The notes under the pieces were generated by a model. It was not told where the DNA came from and did no database searches. It saw only the letters and a list, made by a program, of their open reading frames with translations. From Corynebacterium renale (GTDB taxonomy: Bacteria; Actinomycetota; Actinomycetes; Mycobacteriales; Mycobacteriaceae): a stretch of 64,000 nucleotides of DNA. The translations under genes and the position numbers were made by a program. The stretch's first letter is position 1. Every line of letters starts with the position of its first letter. Positions 43,746-54,690 of the stretch are shown here, piece after piece. Location of the stretch: the NCBI RefSeq assembly GCF_002563965.1, contig NZ_PDJF01000001.1, positions 1,302,001-1,366,000 on the forward strand, in the 5' to 3' direction.

Positions 43746-44714
43746 ATGGATCAGCGCGATGTGCAGTCCTTGCAGGCTGCAAAATTGTACTACCGGCAGG
43801 AATTGAGTCAGGCGGAAGTTGCCGCCCAGATGGGGATTTCGCGTCCTACGGTGGCGAAGCTTATTCAGCATGCCAAGGATCGCGGTTTTGTGACTGTGGA
43901 AATCCACGACCCGCAGGAGGAAGGCTCGCAGGTGACCTCCACGTTGATGGAGGCTTTCGGGTTGCGTGCGGTGCATATGATTCATGTCCCGGTGGGGGTG
44001 GATGCCACGAATGAGGATTTAGGTATTGCCGGTGCCCGCTACCTTGAGGAGATTGTGGAAGATGGCATGTCCATTGGTGTGTCGTGGGGGAAGACGCTGC
44101 TGGCGGTTGCCCGAAACCTGCGGCATACGACGGTGAAGGCGCGCCAGATTGTGCAGCTGAAAGGGGGATCGTCGCGTTCGCACCTGGCCACGAATGATTT
44201 TGAGACGATTAATCAGTTCTGCATGGCATTCAACGCTCCGGCGCTCGCGCTGCCGTTGCCTGTGATTTTTGATCGCCAAGAGACCAAGGACATCGTGGAG
44301 CAGGATTCGCATATTGCCGACGTCCTCCAGCAGGGCCGGGAAACGGATCTGGCGGTGTTTACGGTGGGGTCGGCGCGCCGGGAGAGTCTGTTGCTTAATT
44401 TGGGGTATTTGTCCGAAGACGCAGCAGACCGTCTGCTCGGCCGGGCGGTGGGGGATGTGTGCTCGCGCTTTTATACCTACGAGGGTGAGATTGCAGATCC
44501 GGAGACCAATGCGCTCACCGTGGGGATCCATGTGGATGAGTTGCGTAGCCGTCCGCGCAGGGTGCTGGTTGCGGGGAGTTTGCATAAAGCGGCGGCGATT
44601 GAGACGGCCTTGTGGATGGGGATGGCCACAGATCTGGTCATTGATCGGCCGACGGCCGTGCGTGTGCTGCAGCTGCATGAACAGCGCCAGATGCGGAAAA
44701 GCGGGAACGTGTAA
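43746..44714 (+). CDS. deoR: SorC/DeoR-type sugar-binding regulator of the deo operon
   Basis: 322 residues from ATG 43746. The N-terminal helix-turn-helix is YYRQELSQAEVAAQMGISRP followed by TVAKLIQHAKDRGFV. The rest (about 60-320) is the SorC family sugar-phosphate-binding domain with GVSWGKTLLAVARNL and VVQLKGGSSRSH-like motifs. B. subtilis DeoR belongs to the same family and senses deoxyribose-5-phosphate. The next genes, deoD, a transporter, deoC and a pentomutase, make this target very likely. An ATGGAA/TTCCAT inverted repeat lies just downstream at the deoD promoter. Confidence 0.85.
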   Translation: MDQRDVQSLQAAKLYYRQELSQAEVAAQMGISRPTVAKLIQHAKDRGFVTVEIHDPQEEGSQVTSTLMEAFGLRAVHMIHVPVGVDATNEDLGIAGARYLEEIVEDGMSIGVSWGKTLLAVARNLRHTTVKARQIVQLKGGSSRSHLATNDFETINQFCMAFNAPALALPLPVIFDRQETKDIVEQDSHIADVLQQGRETDLAVFTVGSARRESLLLNLGYLSEDAADRLLGRAVGDVCSRFYTYEGEIADPETNALTVGIHVDELRSRPRRVLVAGSLHKAAAIETALWMGMATDLVIDRPTAVRVLQLHEQRQMRKSGNV

Positions 44715-44731
44715 ATGTGGGGAAATAACAA

Positions 44732-44775
44732 ATGGAAAAGTAAGTATTGACATATGTTCCATAGGGGGTTAGGCT
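44732..44775 (+). promoter_or_regulatory. deoD promoter with candidate DeoR operator
   Basis: TTGACA (44747-44752), 17 bases, then TAGGCT (44770-44775) form a promoter. ATGGAA (44732-44737) and TTCCAT (44757-44762) are inverted around the -35 box with a 19-base spacer, a position where a repressor would block polymerase. Confidence 0.65.
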
Positions 44776-44856
44776 GGTACTTGTACAACCAAGGCACCAG
44801 CCTTCAGCGTGACTCCAGGCCAGGTGCCGCCACACCAGAGCGAAAAGGAGTGCGCC

Positions 44857-45585
44857 ATGCACAACTTGGAAACACCGAAGCAGTCCACCCCTCACATCGT
44901 TCCCACCGGCCCCATCGCAGAGACTGTCCTGATGCCTGGCGACCCACTGCGCGCCAAGTTCATCGCCGAGACCTACCTGGAAAACCCCGTCCAGTTCAAC
45001 GCCGTGCGTAACATGCTCGGCTTCACCGGCACCTACCAGGGCCAACCGGTATCTGTCATGGGCTCGGGCATGGGTATCCCGTCGATCAGCCTGTACGCCT
45101 ACGAGCTCATCCACTTCTTCGGGGCGAAGAAGCTCATCCGCGTCGGTTCGTGCGCGGGCCTGCAGCCGGACATGAAGCTTTTTGACATCATCGTCGGCTC
45201 CAGCGCCAGCACCGATTCCCGCTTCCTGGAGCAGTACAACCTGCCGGGAACCTACGCACCGACCGCGTCGTGGAAGCTCATCGAAGCCACCTACAAGCAG
45301 GCGCAAGAACAGAACGTGGACATCCACGTGGGCAACATCTTGTCTTCGGACGTGTTCTACAACTTCCAGGATGATGTGAACGCCCGCTGGACCGCCATGG
45401 GTGTCCTGGGCGTGGAGATGGAATCCGCAGGCCTGTACGCCGTCGCCGCCGAGGCCGGCGTTGATGCCATGGGTATCTTCACCGTTTCTGACGTCATCGG
45501 TTCGGGCGAGAAGGCCTCCGCCGAAGAACGCCAGAGCGCTTTCACCCAGATGATGGAGCTGGCCCTGCCACTGGCAGCGGTCTAA
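44857..45585 (+). CDS. deoD: purine-nucleoside phosphorylase (DeoD type)
   Basis: 242 residues from ATG 44857, preceded by AAAAGGAG. Typical DeoD stretches run TVLMPGDPLRAKFIAETYLE, GMGIPSISLYAYEL, KKLIRVGSCAG, and the C-terminal VEMESAGLYAVAAE and FTVSDVI with the catalytic Asp. It cleaves purine (deoxy)nucleosides with phosphate to give base and (deoxy)ribose-1-phosphate. First gene of the operon deoD-MFS-deoC-pentomutase. Confidence 0.95.
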   Translation: MHNLETPKQSTPHIVPTGPIAETVLMPGDPLRAKFIAETYLENPVQFNAVRNMLGFTGTYQGQPVSVMGSGMGIPSISLYAYELIHFFGAKKLIRVGSCAGLQPDMKLFDIIVGSSASTDSRFLEQYNLPGTYAPTASWKLIEATYKQAQEQNVDIHVGNILSSDVFYNFQDDVNARWTAMGVLGVEMESAGLYAVAAEAGVDAMGIFTVSDVIGSGEKASAEERQSAFTQMMELALPLAAV

Positions 45586-45606
45586 GCGCGAAGAGGAGTA
45601 GGAACC

Positions 45607-46986
45607 ATGACGCAGACTAACGGTAAGCCCGGTCTTGTCGCCCGGGCCGCGAACCCGAAGGCAGCAGTGCCAATTATCCTGTTTACCTTCGTGTTCTCCC
45701 TGATCATTGACAATGGCTTCAAGTTCATGACAGCCCCAATGGGCGAGGCCTTGAACCTTTCACTCAACGAGGTTTCTCTGCAGGCTTCGCTGGCTGGTGT
45801 GATCATCGGCATTGGTGCGGTGGTGTATGCCGCGCTTGCCGACGTCGTCCCGATCAGAAAGCTGATGCTCATCGGCATCGTGCTCACTGTCATTGGCTCG
45901 ATGATTGGTTACTTTGGCCAGAATGTGTGGGCGCTTGTCCTATTCGGCCGCATCGTGCAGACCACCGGCCTGGCTGCCGCGGAGACGCTGTACGTCATTT
46001 ATGTGACCAAGCACCTTTCGGAGAAGGATCAGAAGACGTACTTGGGCTTCTCGACGTCTGCGTTCCAGGCCGCCACCCTGTTCGGCGCCCTGACCTCTGG
46101 TTATATTGCCACGCACATTTCGTGGACGGCCATGTTCTTGATCCCACTGGTGCTGATTATCGCGGTGCCGATCATCATGAAGACGGTCCCGAAGGAAGAT
46201 AACCTGACCTCCGGGCACGTTGACTGGTACGGCCTGCTGCTCATCGCAGTATTGGCTACCACCGTGATTATGTTCATGCAGGCCTTTAACATCTGGTGGT
46301 TGCTGCCGGCAATCGTGGCCCTAGCACTGTTTGTCTACCACGTCACGCACGCGAAGCAGCCGCTGGTCAACGCGGAATTCTTCAAGAATCGTGCGTATGT
46401 CACTGCACTGCTGTTGGTCTTCGTGGTCTACTCAGTCCAGTTGGGGTACGTGGTCCTCTTCCCAGCGATGGCCCAGGAAGTTCATGGTTTGACCGCTGAT
46501 GGCGCATCCGTGCTGCTGATCCCTGGTTACACCGGTGCGATCATCGTTGGTGCTCTGTCTGGCAAGATCGGCAAGTTCTTGCCCACCCGCCCCGCGATTT
46601 TCACCGCCGTTGGTTCCATTACCGCAGCCCTTCTGTTGCTGGCCTTCGCAATGAACGTGGGTACCTGGGTCTTCGTCTTAAGCTCCCTGCTCTTTGCCTG
46701 CGGTTTCGCACTCCTCTACGCGCCACTGGTCGCGACCGCTATCGGCGACATTCCAGCTGAGAAGTCCGGTATCGCGATTGGCTTCTACAACCTCACCATC
46801 AATGTCGCCGTCCCGCTGGGCATCGCTTACAGCGCGAAGCTCGTAGACCTTAACCTTGGCGTTCCAGGATTCCTGGCTTCCGGTTCAGGAACGTACCCCA
46901 CGGTCATGGCCATCTTGGCGGTCATTGCAGTCATCGGTGCAGTCATCTACGCGGCGCTGACCGCAGGTATGAAGCACGCCGAATAA
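45607..46986 (+). CDS. MFS transporter in the deo operon, putative nucleoside importer
   Basis: 459 residues, about 14 hydrophobic segments, resembling the DHA2/TetL branch. The loop and helix motifs are [16 protein letters not shown] and [26 protein letters not shown] lies before the ATG; the gene begins 21 bases after deoD and ends 19 bases before deoC. Its family mostly exports drugs, but its place suggests uptake of deoxynucleosides. That role is an inference from context. Confidence 0.82.
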   Translation: MTQTNGKPGLVARAANPKAAVPIILFTFVFSLIIDNGFKFMTAPMGEALNLSLNEVSLQASLAGVIIGIGAVVYAALADVVPIRKLMLIGIVLTVIGSMIGYFGQNVWALVLFGRIVQTTGLAAAETLYVIYVTKHLSEKDQKTYLGFSTSAFQAATLFGALTSGYIATHISWTAMFLIPLVLIIAVPIIMKTVPKEDNLTSGHVDWYGLLLIAVLATTVIMFMQAFNIWWLLPAIVALALFVYHVTHAKQPLVNAEFFKNRAYVTALLLVFVVYSVQLGYVVLFPAMAQEVHGLTADGASVLLIPGYTGAIIVGALSGKIGKFLPTRPAIFTAVGSITAALLLLAFAMNVGTWVFVLSSLLFACGFALLYAPLVATAIGDIPAEKSGIAIGFYNLTINVAVPLGIAYSAKLVDLNLGVPGFLASGSGTYPTVMAILAVIAVIGAVIYAALTAGMKHAE

Positions 46987-47005
46987 AACTTTAAGGAGAA
47001 TTCAC

Positions 47006-47668
47006 ATGTCACAGTTACTTAACCGTTCCGATGTCGCCTACATGATCGACCATACTTTGCTCACCCCGGAAGCAACGGGTGCGGACGTCGATAAGCTCAT
47101 TGAAGAGGCCGCTGAGCTGGGTACGTACTCGGTGTGTGTCTCGCCGTCGCGTCTGCCCATCGAGGTTCCGGAAAAGTTGCACGTTGCCGCTGTCTGTGGC
47201 TTCCCATCCGGCGCCGTAGCAACAGAGGTCAAGGCTGCTGAGGCAGCTCGCGCCGTCGCTGATGGTGCCGATGAAATCGATATGGTCATCAACCTGGGCC
47301 TGGTCAAAGAAGGCAAGTGGGATGCCGTCGCAGCCGATATCCAGGCAGTCAAGGAGGCTGTGGGCGACAAGGTGCTCAAGGTCATCCTCGAAACCGCAGT
47401 GCTTAACGACGGCGAAATCGTGGCCGCCTGTGAAGCCTCCGAGAAGGCAGGGGCCGACTTCGTGAAAACCTCTACCGGATTCCACCCCGCAGGTGGCGCA
47501 AGCACCCACGCCGTGGAACTCATGCGCAAGACCGTCGGTGACCGCCTGGGCGTGAAGGCTTCCGGTGGCATCCGCGACGCCGAGACCGCCACAGCAATGA
47601 TCGCAGCTGGTGCCAACCGCCTGGGGCTGTCCAGCTCTGCGAAGGTCCTCGAAGGGGGGGACAAGTAA
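47006..47668 (+). CDS. deoC: deoxyribose-phosphate aldolase
   Basis: 220 residues, the usual bacterial DeoC length. Conserved parts are [52 protein letters not shown] with the active Lys region, and the Schiff-base lysine in [15 protein letters not shown]; the second Lys is in [11 protein letters not shown]. It splits deoxyribose-5-phosphate to acetaldehyde and glyceraldehyde-3-phosphate. AAGGAG precedes the ATG. Its last base overlaps the start of the mutase gene (TAATG). Confidence 0.96.
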   Translation: MSQLLNRSDVAYMIDHTLLTPEATGADVDKLIEEAAELGTYSVCVSPSRLPIEVPEKLHVAAVCGFPSGAVATEVKAAEAARAVADGADEIDMVINLGLVKEGKWDAVAADIQAVKEAVGDKVLKVILETAVLNDGEIVAACEASEKAGADFVKTSTGFHPAGGASTHAVELMRKTVGDRLGVKASGGIRDAETATAMIAAGANRLGLSSSAKVLEGGDK

Positions 47669-49320
47669 TGAACCGCGAACTCCACGACAAGGCGCTAGCC
47701 TGGCTGGATGGTGACCCAGACCCTGTCACCCGCGAACAGTTACAAGCCATCATGGACGACGAAGACGCGCTCGCCGAAGCGTTCGCTGGGCCTCTCCAGT
47801 TTGGTACCGCCGGTCTACGCGGGGAGATCGGCCCCGGCGAATCCCGGATGAACCAAGCTGTGGTCATCCGCGCCACGTACGGTCTTGTACAGTGGCTGCT
47901 GCGCCAGGTCGAACGTCCGCGCGTAGTCATCGGATGCGATGCCCGCCACGGTTCCTTTACCTTCGCGGAGGCTGCTGCTGAGGTCGTCGCTGCGGCCGGG
48001 GGAGAGGCACTCCTCCTACCGTTGGGTCAGCCAACCCCATTGACCTCGTTTAGCGTGCGCCACCTTGATGCCGATGCCGGCATCATGGTGACCGCCTCCC
48101 ACAACCCAGCCAAGGACAACGGATACAAGGTCTACCTGGGTGGGCGCATTGCAACCGGCGACGCTGCCGGCGTGCAGATCGTCCCACCAGCAGACAAGGA
48201 AATCGCGGCCTGCATCGCGGAAGCCCCAGCTGCGGCATCGATCGCGCGCAGCGCCCACTTCGAACTCGTGGACACCCGCGAGGCCTACCGTGCTGCCACC
48301 GCCCCGCTGGGAAAACCAGCCGGTGACCTCAAGATCGTGCTCACACCAATGCATGGAGTGGGCGGGCAACTCGCGCTCGATACCTTGAAAGATGCAGGTT
48401 TTGGGGACGTCACGGTCGTCGAGAAGCAGTTCGAGCCGGACCCCGATTTCCCCACTGTGGCCTTCCCGAACCCCGAGGAGGACGGTGCCCTGGACCTAGC
48501 GGTTGCTACCGCTGTGGACGTCGACGCGGACCTCATCATTGCGCTCGACCCCGATGCCGACCGCTGTGCGCTAGCCGTCCCCGCACGGGATGGGGCCAGC
48601 GCCGGAACGCCGGTGGCGCAGGGTTGGCTCAAGCTTTCTGGCGACGAGACCGGTGCGCTCATCGGTGACTACATCGCTCGGACCCGCAGCGAGGGCGTAC
48701 TTGCGACGTCCATCGTCTCCGGGCGTCTGCTCTCCGAAATTGCGCGTGCACATGGGCACGGCGCTGCCACCACGCTCACAGGCTTCAAGTGGATCGGCCG
48801 CACTCCTGGCCTGGTGTACGGCTATGAGGAAGCCATCGGCCACTGCGTCGACCCGAAGCACGTGCGCGATAAGGATGGTATCTCTGCGGCTGTGGTGGTT
48901 GCTACGCTGGTCAGCGCGCTGAAGGCCGAGGGCAAAACAGTCCTGGATCGCTTCGATGAGCTCGCCCGCGAGCATGGCCTGTACCGTACCCAGCCGCTGA
49001 CGTTCCGGCTCGAGGATCCATCCCAGATCAGCGGCGCGATGGAACGCCTGCGCTCCGGGAAGCCTGCCGAACTAGCTGGTAGCGAGGTCGTGGAGTACGC
49101 GGACCTGCGCGACGGCTACGGCGAAACCCCGGGCACCGACGGCATCCTCATCCGCACGGCTGCCGACGACCGCGTGATCATCCGCCCTTCCGGCACCGAA
49201 CCAAAACTCAAGTGCTACCTCGAAGTAGTACGGCCGGTAAACGGTTCTCCCGATTGGGAGGCTGCCGACGCTCGGCTGGACGAGCTGAGCGCCGCGACAC
49301 GTAAGCTCTGCGGCTTCTAA
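47668..49320 (+). CDS. phospho-sugar mutase (phosphopentomutase-like, alpha-D-phosphohexomutase family)
   Basis: 550 residues with the four-domain mutase layout. The catalytic serine loop is MVTASHNPAKDNGYKVY (about residue 140), preceded by FGTAGLRGEIGPG. The metal loop is ALDPDADRCALAV, the sugar loop is YGYEEAIGHCV, and the phosphate-binding loop near the end is IRPSGTEPKLKCYLEV. In this operon it most likely converts (deoxy)ribose-1-phosphate to the 5-phosphate, the step between DeoD and DeoC, as PGM-family pentomutases do. A phosphoglucomutase role is the alternative. Its start overlaps the deoC stop. Confidence 0.9.
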   Translation: MNRELHDKALAWLDGDPDPVTREQLQAIMDDEDALAEAFAGPLQFGTAGLRGEIGPGESRMNQAVVIRATYGLVQWLLRQVERPRVVIGCDARHGSFTFAEAAAEVVAAAGGEALLLPLGQPTPLTSFSVRHLDADAGIMVTASHNPAKDNGYKVYLGGRIATGDAAGVQIVPPADKEIAACIAEAPAAASIARSAHFELVDTREAYRAATAPLGKPAGDLKIVLTPMHGVGGQLALDTLKDAGFGDVTVVEKQFEPDPDFPTVAFPNPEEDGALDLAVATAVDVDADLIIALDPDADRCALAVPARDGASAGTPVAQGWLKLSGDETGALIGDYIARTRSEGVLATSIVSGRLLSEIARAHGHGAATTLTGFKWIGRTPGLVYGYEEAIGHCVDPKHVRDKDGISAAVVVATLVSALKAEGKTVLDRFDELAREHGLYRTQPLTFRLEDPSQISGAMERLRSGKPAELAGSEVVEYADLRDGYGETPGTDGILIRTAADDRVIIRPSGTEPKLKCYLEVVRPVNGSPDWEAADARLDELSAATRKLCGF

Positions 49321-49334
49321 TTACGCAGTACTTC

Positions 49335-49383
49335 AAACCACGCACCTAGCAACCTTCATGGAACCTGGCCGGGTGCGTGGTTT
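49335..49383 (+). terminator. terminator of the deo operon
   Basis: 12-bp stem AAACCACGCACC / GGTGCGTGGTTT with a 25-base loop, 14 bases after the operon stop. A short TTTACGTTTT follows. Confidence 0.75.
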
Positions 49384-49596
49384 ACGTTTTCCGGATAAAC
49401 AAACCTCTGGACTACGTAGACTTCAGCCCGCGGTGCACTCAGTAGCGCTGCTAAGACGTACGGCAAGCGAATGGTGGTCGCTGATGTTCCGGGGACTTCA
49501 GCCACAGCGGCGTACACGGCGACGATGATTTTTTATCTTCCTATATCGAATGTATGAACGTCGATATGGCTAAGGGGCAGGTAGTATGAATTTAAA
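49384..49596. other. intergenic region before the HNH gene
   Basis: No gene is supported within the 369 bases from the mutase to the HNH gene. Besides the terminator and the promoter listed separately, ATATCGA (49543-49549) and TCGATAT (49561-49567) form an inverted repeat with an 11-base spacer, preceded by a TTTTTT run. Confidence 0.45.
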
Positions 49597-49644
49597 TTGA
49601 CACGCATGTTCTAATCTTGTATGGTGGGGTGTATAACCATACAA
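49597..49644 (+). promoter_or_regulatory. HNH gene promoter overlapped by a perfect inverted repeat
   Basis: TTGACA (49597-49602), exactly 17 bases, then TATGGT (49620-49625). The -10 box lies inside a perfect 9-bp inverted repeat TTGTATGGT (49617-49625) / ACCATACAA (49636-49644) with a 10-base spacer, which covers the likely transcription start. A repressor bound here would block initiation; alternatively the repeat forms a hairpin at the 5' end of the RNA. Confidence 0.75.
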
Positions 49645-49689
49645 CACCACAGATGGCCCCAGGGGGTGGGCCAGAAACATGGGGGACCA

Positions 49690-50919
49690 ATGCAACTTAC
49701 CGACTTACCACGCCACATCCGCCGCCGGCCTGGAGTTAACCCGCCAGCATTCTTCTGCCGCAGCGACCAAACAGATAAAACCGCCGTCCTCCTCGAAGAC
49801 GCCAGACGCATAGAATTCATGGCCCTAGAACACCTCATGCCCAAAGGCCACGAACCCTTACGCGACGTACTCAAACGTCTCAAAGCAGTCACTAACTTCA
49901 GTGAAGGCCGTGCCAAACGCATCCTCATTGTCGGCATGGACATCCTCTACCGACTACCTAGGGTGCTTGATTTGCAACGCCAACTTCACCTGCTAGACAC
50001 AGAACACATCGGCATGCTGGCATCGGTCTTCGAAGCAGCAGAGGCAGATACCTTCGACGCGATCGACCACCAGTTAGAAAAACTTCTGACCCCCACCATG
50101 CCCAGGCAAGCGTTCCCTGATTACACCGCACTGCGCAAGAAACTCACCACCATCCTGGTAGCAACCAACCCCCACCTTAAGGAAGAACCCACCCGGGAAG
50201 AACTGCCACCTTTTGATTTAGACCTCCCAGGCGAAGACGACCAAGACGGCGACGGTATAGCCAACCTTCGTGCGGAGTTGACCAAACCTGATGGGCTGAT
50301 TTTGGAGGAGGCAATCCGGAAAATAGCAGCACGCTACAGTTGCTCTAGGCAAGAGGCTTTCCATAAGCTGCTCTTTGACAACATCACCGTGAACTTGACG
50401 TTAAACGTCTACCAAGCCCAGGACATCCCTGATGCTCCCGCGTGGGTATCGGGTATCGGGTGGATGACCGGTGCCTTACGTGATGAACTCCTAGGCAAAG
50501 TGACCGCTACCCGGGATCTGGCTGACTATAAGGACGTGGTGTCGAACTCGTATACCCCGAGTGCTGGTATTAAGGCCTACTTAGAAGGCCGTGATGGGAC
50601 CTGCGGGCTACCGGGGTGTATGACACCGGCCCATAGGTGTCAGAAGGATCACCGGGTGGAGTATGCCGAAGGTGGGCCCACGTCAGCTAACAACATGGTG
50701 GACCTGTGTTCGAGTGACCATAATCATAAAACTCATGGTGGGTTGCATTATGTTCTTGATCCGGAGACAGGGACCACGATGTGGTTGCATACTGATGGCA
50801 CGTTTGAAGTCGGGTTGGCTACTGGCCCGTTGTCGCCGCAGGGGAAGTGGGAGGCGATGACTATTGCTCAGTACCGCACAGAGCGTGCGGCCCGGGCACG
50901 CCACGCACGCAGAAAGTAA
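49690..50919 (+). CDS. HNH endonuclease domain protein of the 13E12/DUF222 type
   Basis: 409 residues from ATG 49690, preceded by GGGGGACCA. The long helical N-terminal part resembles DUF222 proteins. The HNH module is near residues 310-370: GTCGLPGCMTPAHRCQKDHR, EYAEGGPTSANNMVDLC, DHNHKTHGG, with two zinc Cys, the catalytic His of KDHR and the final DHN. Such proteins occur in many copies in Actinobacteria, often as mobile or selfish genes; their action is poorly known. A strong promoter with an operator-like repeat precedes it, unusual for the region. It converges on the FMN reductase gene with no gap between the stops. Confidence 0.82.
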   Translation: MQLTDLPRHIRRRPGVNPPAFFCRSDQTDKTAVLLEDARRIEFMALEHLMPKGHEPLRDVLKRLKAVTNFSEGRAKRILIVGMDILYRLPRVLDLQRQLHLLDTEHIGMLASVFEAAEADTFDAIDHQLEKLLTPTMPRQAFPDYTALRKKLTTILVATNPHLKEEPTREELPPFDLDLPGEDDQDGDGIANLRAELTKPDGLILEEAIRKIAARYSCSRQEAFHKLLFDNITVNLTLNVYQAQDIPDAPAWVSGIGWMTGALRDELLGKVTATRDLADYKDVVSNSYTPSAGIKAYLEGRDGTCGLPGCMTPAHRCQKDHRVEYAEGGPTSANNMVDLCSSDHNHKTHGGLHYVLDPETGTTMWLHTDGTFEVGLATGPLSPQGKWEAMTIAQYRTERAARARHARRK

Positions 50920-51489
50920 CTAACGAGCGCGGGCTTCCCCTCGGACCAAGTCAGCGAACCGAGCCACGTAGTCGGCTACGAAGTCCTTAGTCTTCTCCAC
51001 GGTGAACCCATCCGGGCCCACCAAGGTCGGGGACTGGCCTAGGAAAACCTCGGGCTGGCCCAGCATCGGCATGTCAAAGTAGGACAATGCCAGGCGCAGA
51101 TTCTTTTGGGAACTGTAACCACCCATGCGGCCTACGGAATGGCTGATAATCCCAGCGGGGAGGCCTTTCCACGCCACATCATTATTTGGCTTCGATCCGA
51201 TGTCCACCGCATTCTTCAAACACGCCGGGATAGTCCGGTTGTTCTCTGGGGTGACAAACAGTACGCCATCACTGCCAGCGATCCGGGATCGGAACTCGGT
51301 GTACTCCGCGGGCAGTTCAAGGGGCGACTCGGGGTCGTCGTAGTCGAAGTTGTAGAGCGGCAGGTGGCCAATCTCTACAATCTCCGTGTGGAAGTCTGCA
51401 GGGAAAAGCTCCAGGGTGGCGTTTGCGATCATTCGGGCATACGACCCAGCACGCAAGCTACCCACGAGAACGGAAATCTGATAAGTCAC
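50920..51489 (-). CDS. NADPH-dependent FMN reductase
   Basis: 189 residues, flavodoxin-like fold. The start ISVLVGSLRAGSYARMIANA is the FMN phosphate-binding loop of the NADPH:FMN reductase/azoreductase family (YieF, ChrR). LFVTPENNRTIPACLKNAVD and GGYSSQKNLRLALSYFDM complete the pattern. It reduces free FMN or quinones in the cytoplasm. The stop is one base after that of the convergent HNH gene. It is followed upstream on the same strand by nrdF across a strong hairpin; free reduced flavin could serve NrdI, though that is speculation. Confidence 0.88.
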   Translation of the reverse strand: MTYQISVLVGSLRAGSYARMIANATLELFPADFHTEIVEIGHLPLYNFDYDDPESPLELPAEYTEFRSRIAGSDGVLFVTPENNRTIPACLKNAVDIGSKPNNDVAWKGLPAGIISHSVGRMGGYSSQKNLRLALSYFDMPMLGQPEVFLGQSPTLVGPDGFTVEKTKDFVADYVARFADLVRGEARAR

Positions 51490-51512
51490 AATGCAACCTT
51501 TCTGAAGTTATA

Positions 51513-51569
51513 GCCCCAGGCCAGGGGTGAAGAAGCCTCAAGCAAAGATGGGCAACCCTGGCCTGGGGC
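51513..51569 (-). terminator. strong hairpin between nrdF and the FMN reductase gene
   Basis: A perfect 14-bp inverted repeat GCCCCAGGCCAGGG (51513-51526) / CCCTGGCCTGGGGC (51556-51569) with a 29-base loop, five bases after the nrdF stop. No T-run follows on either strand. It may act as a terminator or a message-stabilising end. Confidence 0.65.
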
Positions 51570-51574
51570 GGGTA

Positions 51575-53031
<1,457 letters not shown>

Positions 53032-53037
53032 GCCCCC

Positions 53038-53066
53038 ACAATAGCAAGAAAGTTAAGCCGTGTTAA
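53038..53066 (-). promoter_or_regulatory. promoter of nrdI-nrdF
   Basis: On the minus strand TTAACA (53066-53061), 17 bases, then TATTGT (53043-53038); the nrdI ATG begins six bases after the -10 box, so the message is probably leaderless. The -35 lies just upstream of the tautomerase stop region. No NrdR-type box was noticed. Confidence 0.65.
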
Positions 53067-53068
53067 AC

Positions 53069-53254
53069 CTACTGCTTGGACTTTAAAACACCATTGGTGG
53101 CCAGGTGGTTGTGGGGAATCTGGTTCACGATGACGGTCACCGCCGACTCCGGCGCGTTCAACGTTTCGGAGGCTACTTTGACAACTCCTTCGACGAACTT
53201 TTCCACCTGGTCGTCGGTGCGGCCTGCAGCGATAGAGGCGTGAATAATTGGCAT
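53069..53254 (-). CDS. 4-oxalocrotonate tautomerase family protein
   Basis: 61 residues, the length of the family. It begins with the catalytic Pro after Met: PIIHASIAAGRTDDQVEKFV. The core has VTVIVNQIPHNHLATNGV, close to the pattern of 4-OT-like proteins. Small tautomerases act on enol intermediates; the substrate is unknown. AAAAGGAG precedes the ATG. It lies 37 bases upstream of nrdI on the same strand and could be read into it. Confidence 0.88.
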   Translation of the reverse strand: MPIIHASIAAGRTDDQVEKFVEGVVKVASETLNAPESAVTVIVNQIPHNHLATNGVLKSKQ

Positions 53255-53415
53255 GGGAAAACTCCTTTTCAGCTATGAAAACTTTGCCTAAAGTGTAGCC
53301 ACCACCAGGTTCGACCGCAGCAATTTTGGTGGGTAAGATTTGCCGGAGGCATTGGCGCGCCACGTTTGGCGCGTTGACGGACTTTCAAGACAGTAGGGCA
53401 GGTACTCTCCGACAT

Positions 53416-54690
53416 ATGGCACGTATGCAAGAAAGCGCGGATCTTCTGAAGTGTTCCTTCTGTGGCAAGAGTCAGAAGCAGGTGAAAAAACTCATCGCCG
53501 GCGGCGGTGTCTACATTTGCGACGAATGCATTGAGCTCTGCAACGAGATCATTGAAGAGGAAATCGGAGCTGCTACCGAAACCTCGGGCACTGAGGAAAA
53601 GAAACTTCCCAAGCCATCCGAAATTGCTGCTTTCTTAGACCAGTACGTGATTGGGCAGGACCCGGCCAAGCGCACTCTCGCGGTCGCGGTGTACAACCAC
53701 TACAAGCGCATTAAAGAGTCCGAAGGCTCCCTGGCGATGCGCCACGAGGATGATGTGGAAATTGCTAAGTCCAACATCCTCCTGCTGGGCCCCACGGGCT
53801 CGGGCAAGACCTACTTGGCGCAAACCCTTGCTCGCATGCTCGACGTTCCCTTCGCTATTGCTGACGCCACCTCCTTGACCGAGGCCGGCTACGTGGGCGA
53901 GGACGTAGAAAACATCCTGCTCAAACTCCTCCAAGCCGCAGACTTTGATGTGCAGCGCGCCCAGCGTGGCATCATCTATGTGGACGAGGTGGACAAGATT
54001 TCCCGCAAGTCGGAGAACCCGTCCATCACTCGCGACGTGTCCGGCGAGGGCGTGCAGCAGGCGTTGCTGAAAATCTTGGAAGGCACCGTGGCTTCCATTC
54101 CGCCGCAGGGCGGGCGCAAGCACCCGAACCAGGAATTCATCCAGCTGGATACCTCGAATGTGCTGTTCATTGTTGCCGGTGCTTTCGCGGGGCTGGATAA
54201 GGTGATTCAGGAGCGCGTCGGAAAGCGTGGTCTGGGCTTTGGTGCCGAGATTGATTCCGCCGCCGAGCGCGATGCCACCGACATCTTCAGCCAGGTGCAG
54301 CCTGAAGACCTGGTGAAGTTCGGTCTGATTCCAGAATTTATTGGGCGCCTTCCCATCGTGGCTACGGTGGAGAACCTGGACCAGGAGTCATTGGTCCGTG
54401 TGCTCACTGAGCCGAAGAATGCGCTGGTCCGGCAGTATCAACGTCTCTTTGAGATGGATGGCGTGGAGCTGGAGTTCACGGATGAAGCCCTGCAGGCGAT
54501 TGCAGATAAGGCGCTCGACCGCGGTACGGGTGCCCGAGGGCTGCGCGCCATCATGGAGGAACTGCTGGTTCCCGTCATGTTCGATATCCCCGACCGGGAA
54601 GAAGGTGGCACGCTGACCGTGACTGCGGCGATGGTGCGTGGGGAAGAAGAAATGTCCGTCGTCGAGGAGGCGGCGGAGAAGACCGCTTAG
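53416..54690 (+). CDS. clpX: ATP-dependent Clp protease ATP-binding subunit ClpX
   Basis: 424 residues, as expected. The N-terminal zinc-binding domain has [12 protein letters not shown] and [13 protein letters not shown], with four Cys. The AAA+ part has Walker [19 protein letters not shown], Walker [11 protein letters not shown], and the pore loop GYVGEDVEN. The [18 protein letters not shown] helix and the [14 protein letters not shown] sensor 2 follow. It unfolds substrates for ClpP1P2. The start is taken at 53416; TACTCT (53403-53408) ends seven bases before it, so the message may be leaderless. Its stop shares TTAG (54687-54690) with the convergent TetR gene. Confidence 0.96.
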   Translation: MARMQESADLLKCSFCGKSQKQVKKLIAGGGVYICDECIELCNEIIEEEIGAATETSGTEEKKLPKPSEIAAFLDQYVIGQDPAKRTLAVAVYNHYKRIKESEGSLAMRHEDDVEIAKSNILLLGPTGSGKTYLAQTLARMLDVPFAIADATSLTEAGYVGEDVENILLKLLQAADFDVQRAQRGIIYVDEVDKISRKSENPSITRDVSGEGVQQALLKILEGTVASIPPQGGRKHPNQEFIQLDTSNVLFIVAGAFAGLDKVIQERVGKRGLGFGAEIDSAAERDATDIFSQVQPEDLVKFGLIPEFIGRLPIVATVENLDQESLVRVLTEPKNALVRQYQRLFEMDGVELEFTDEALQAIADKALDRGTGARGLRAIMEELLVPVMFDIPDREEGGTLTVTAAMVRGEEEMSVVEEAAEKTA

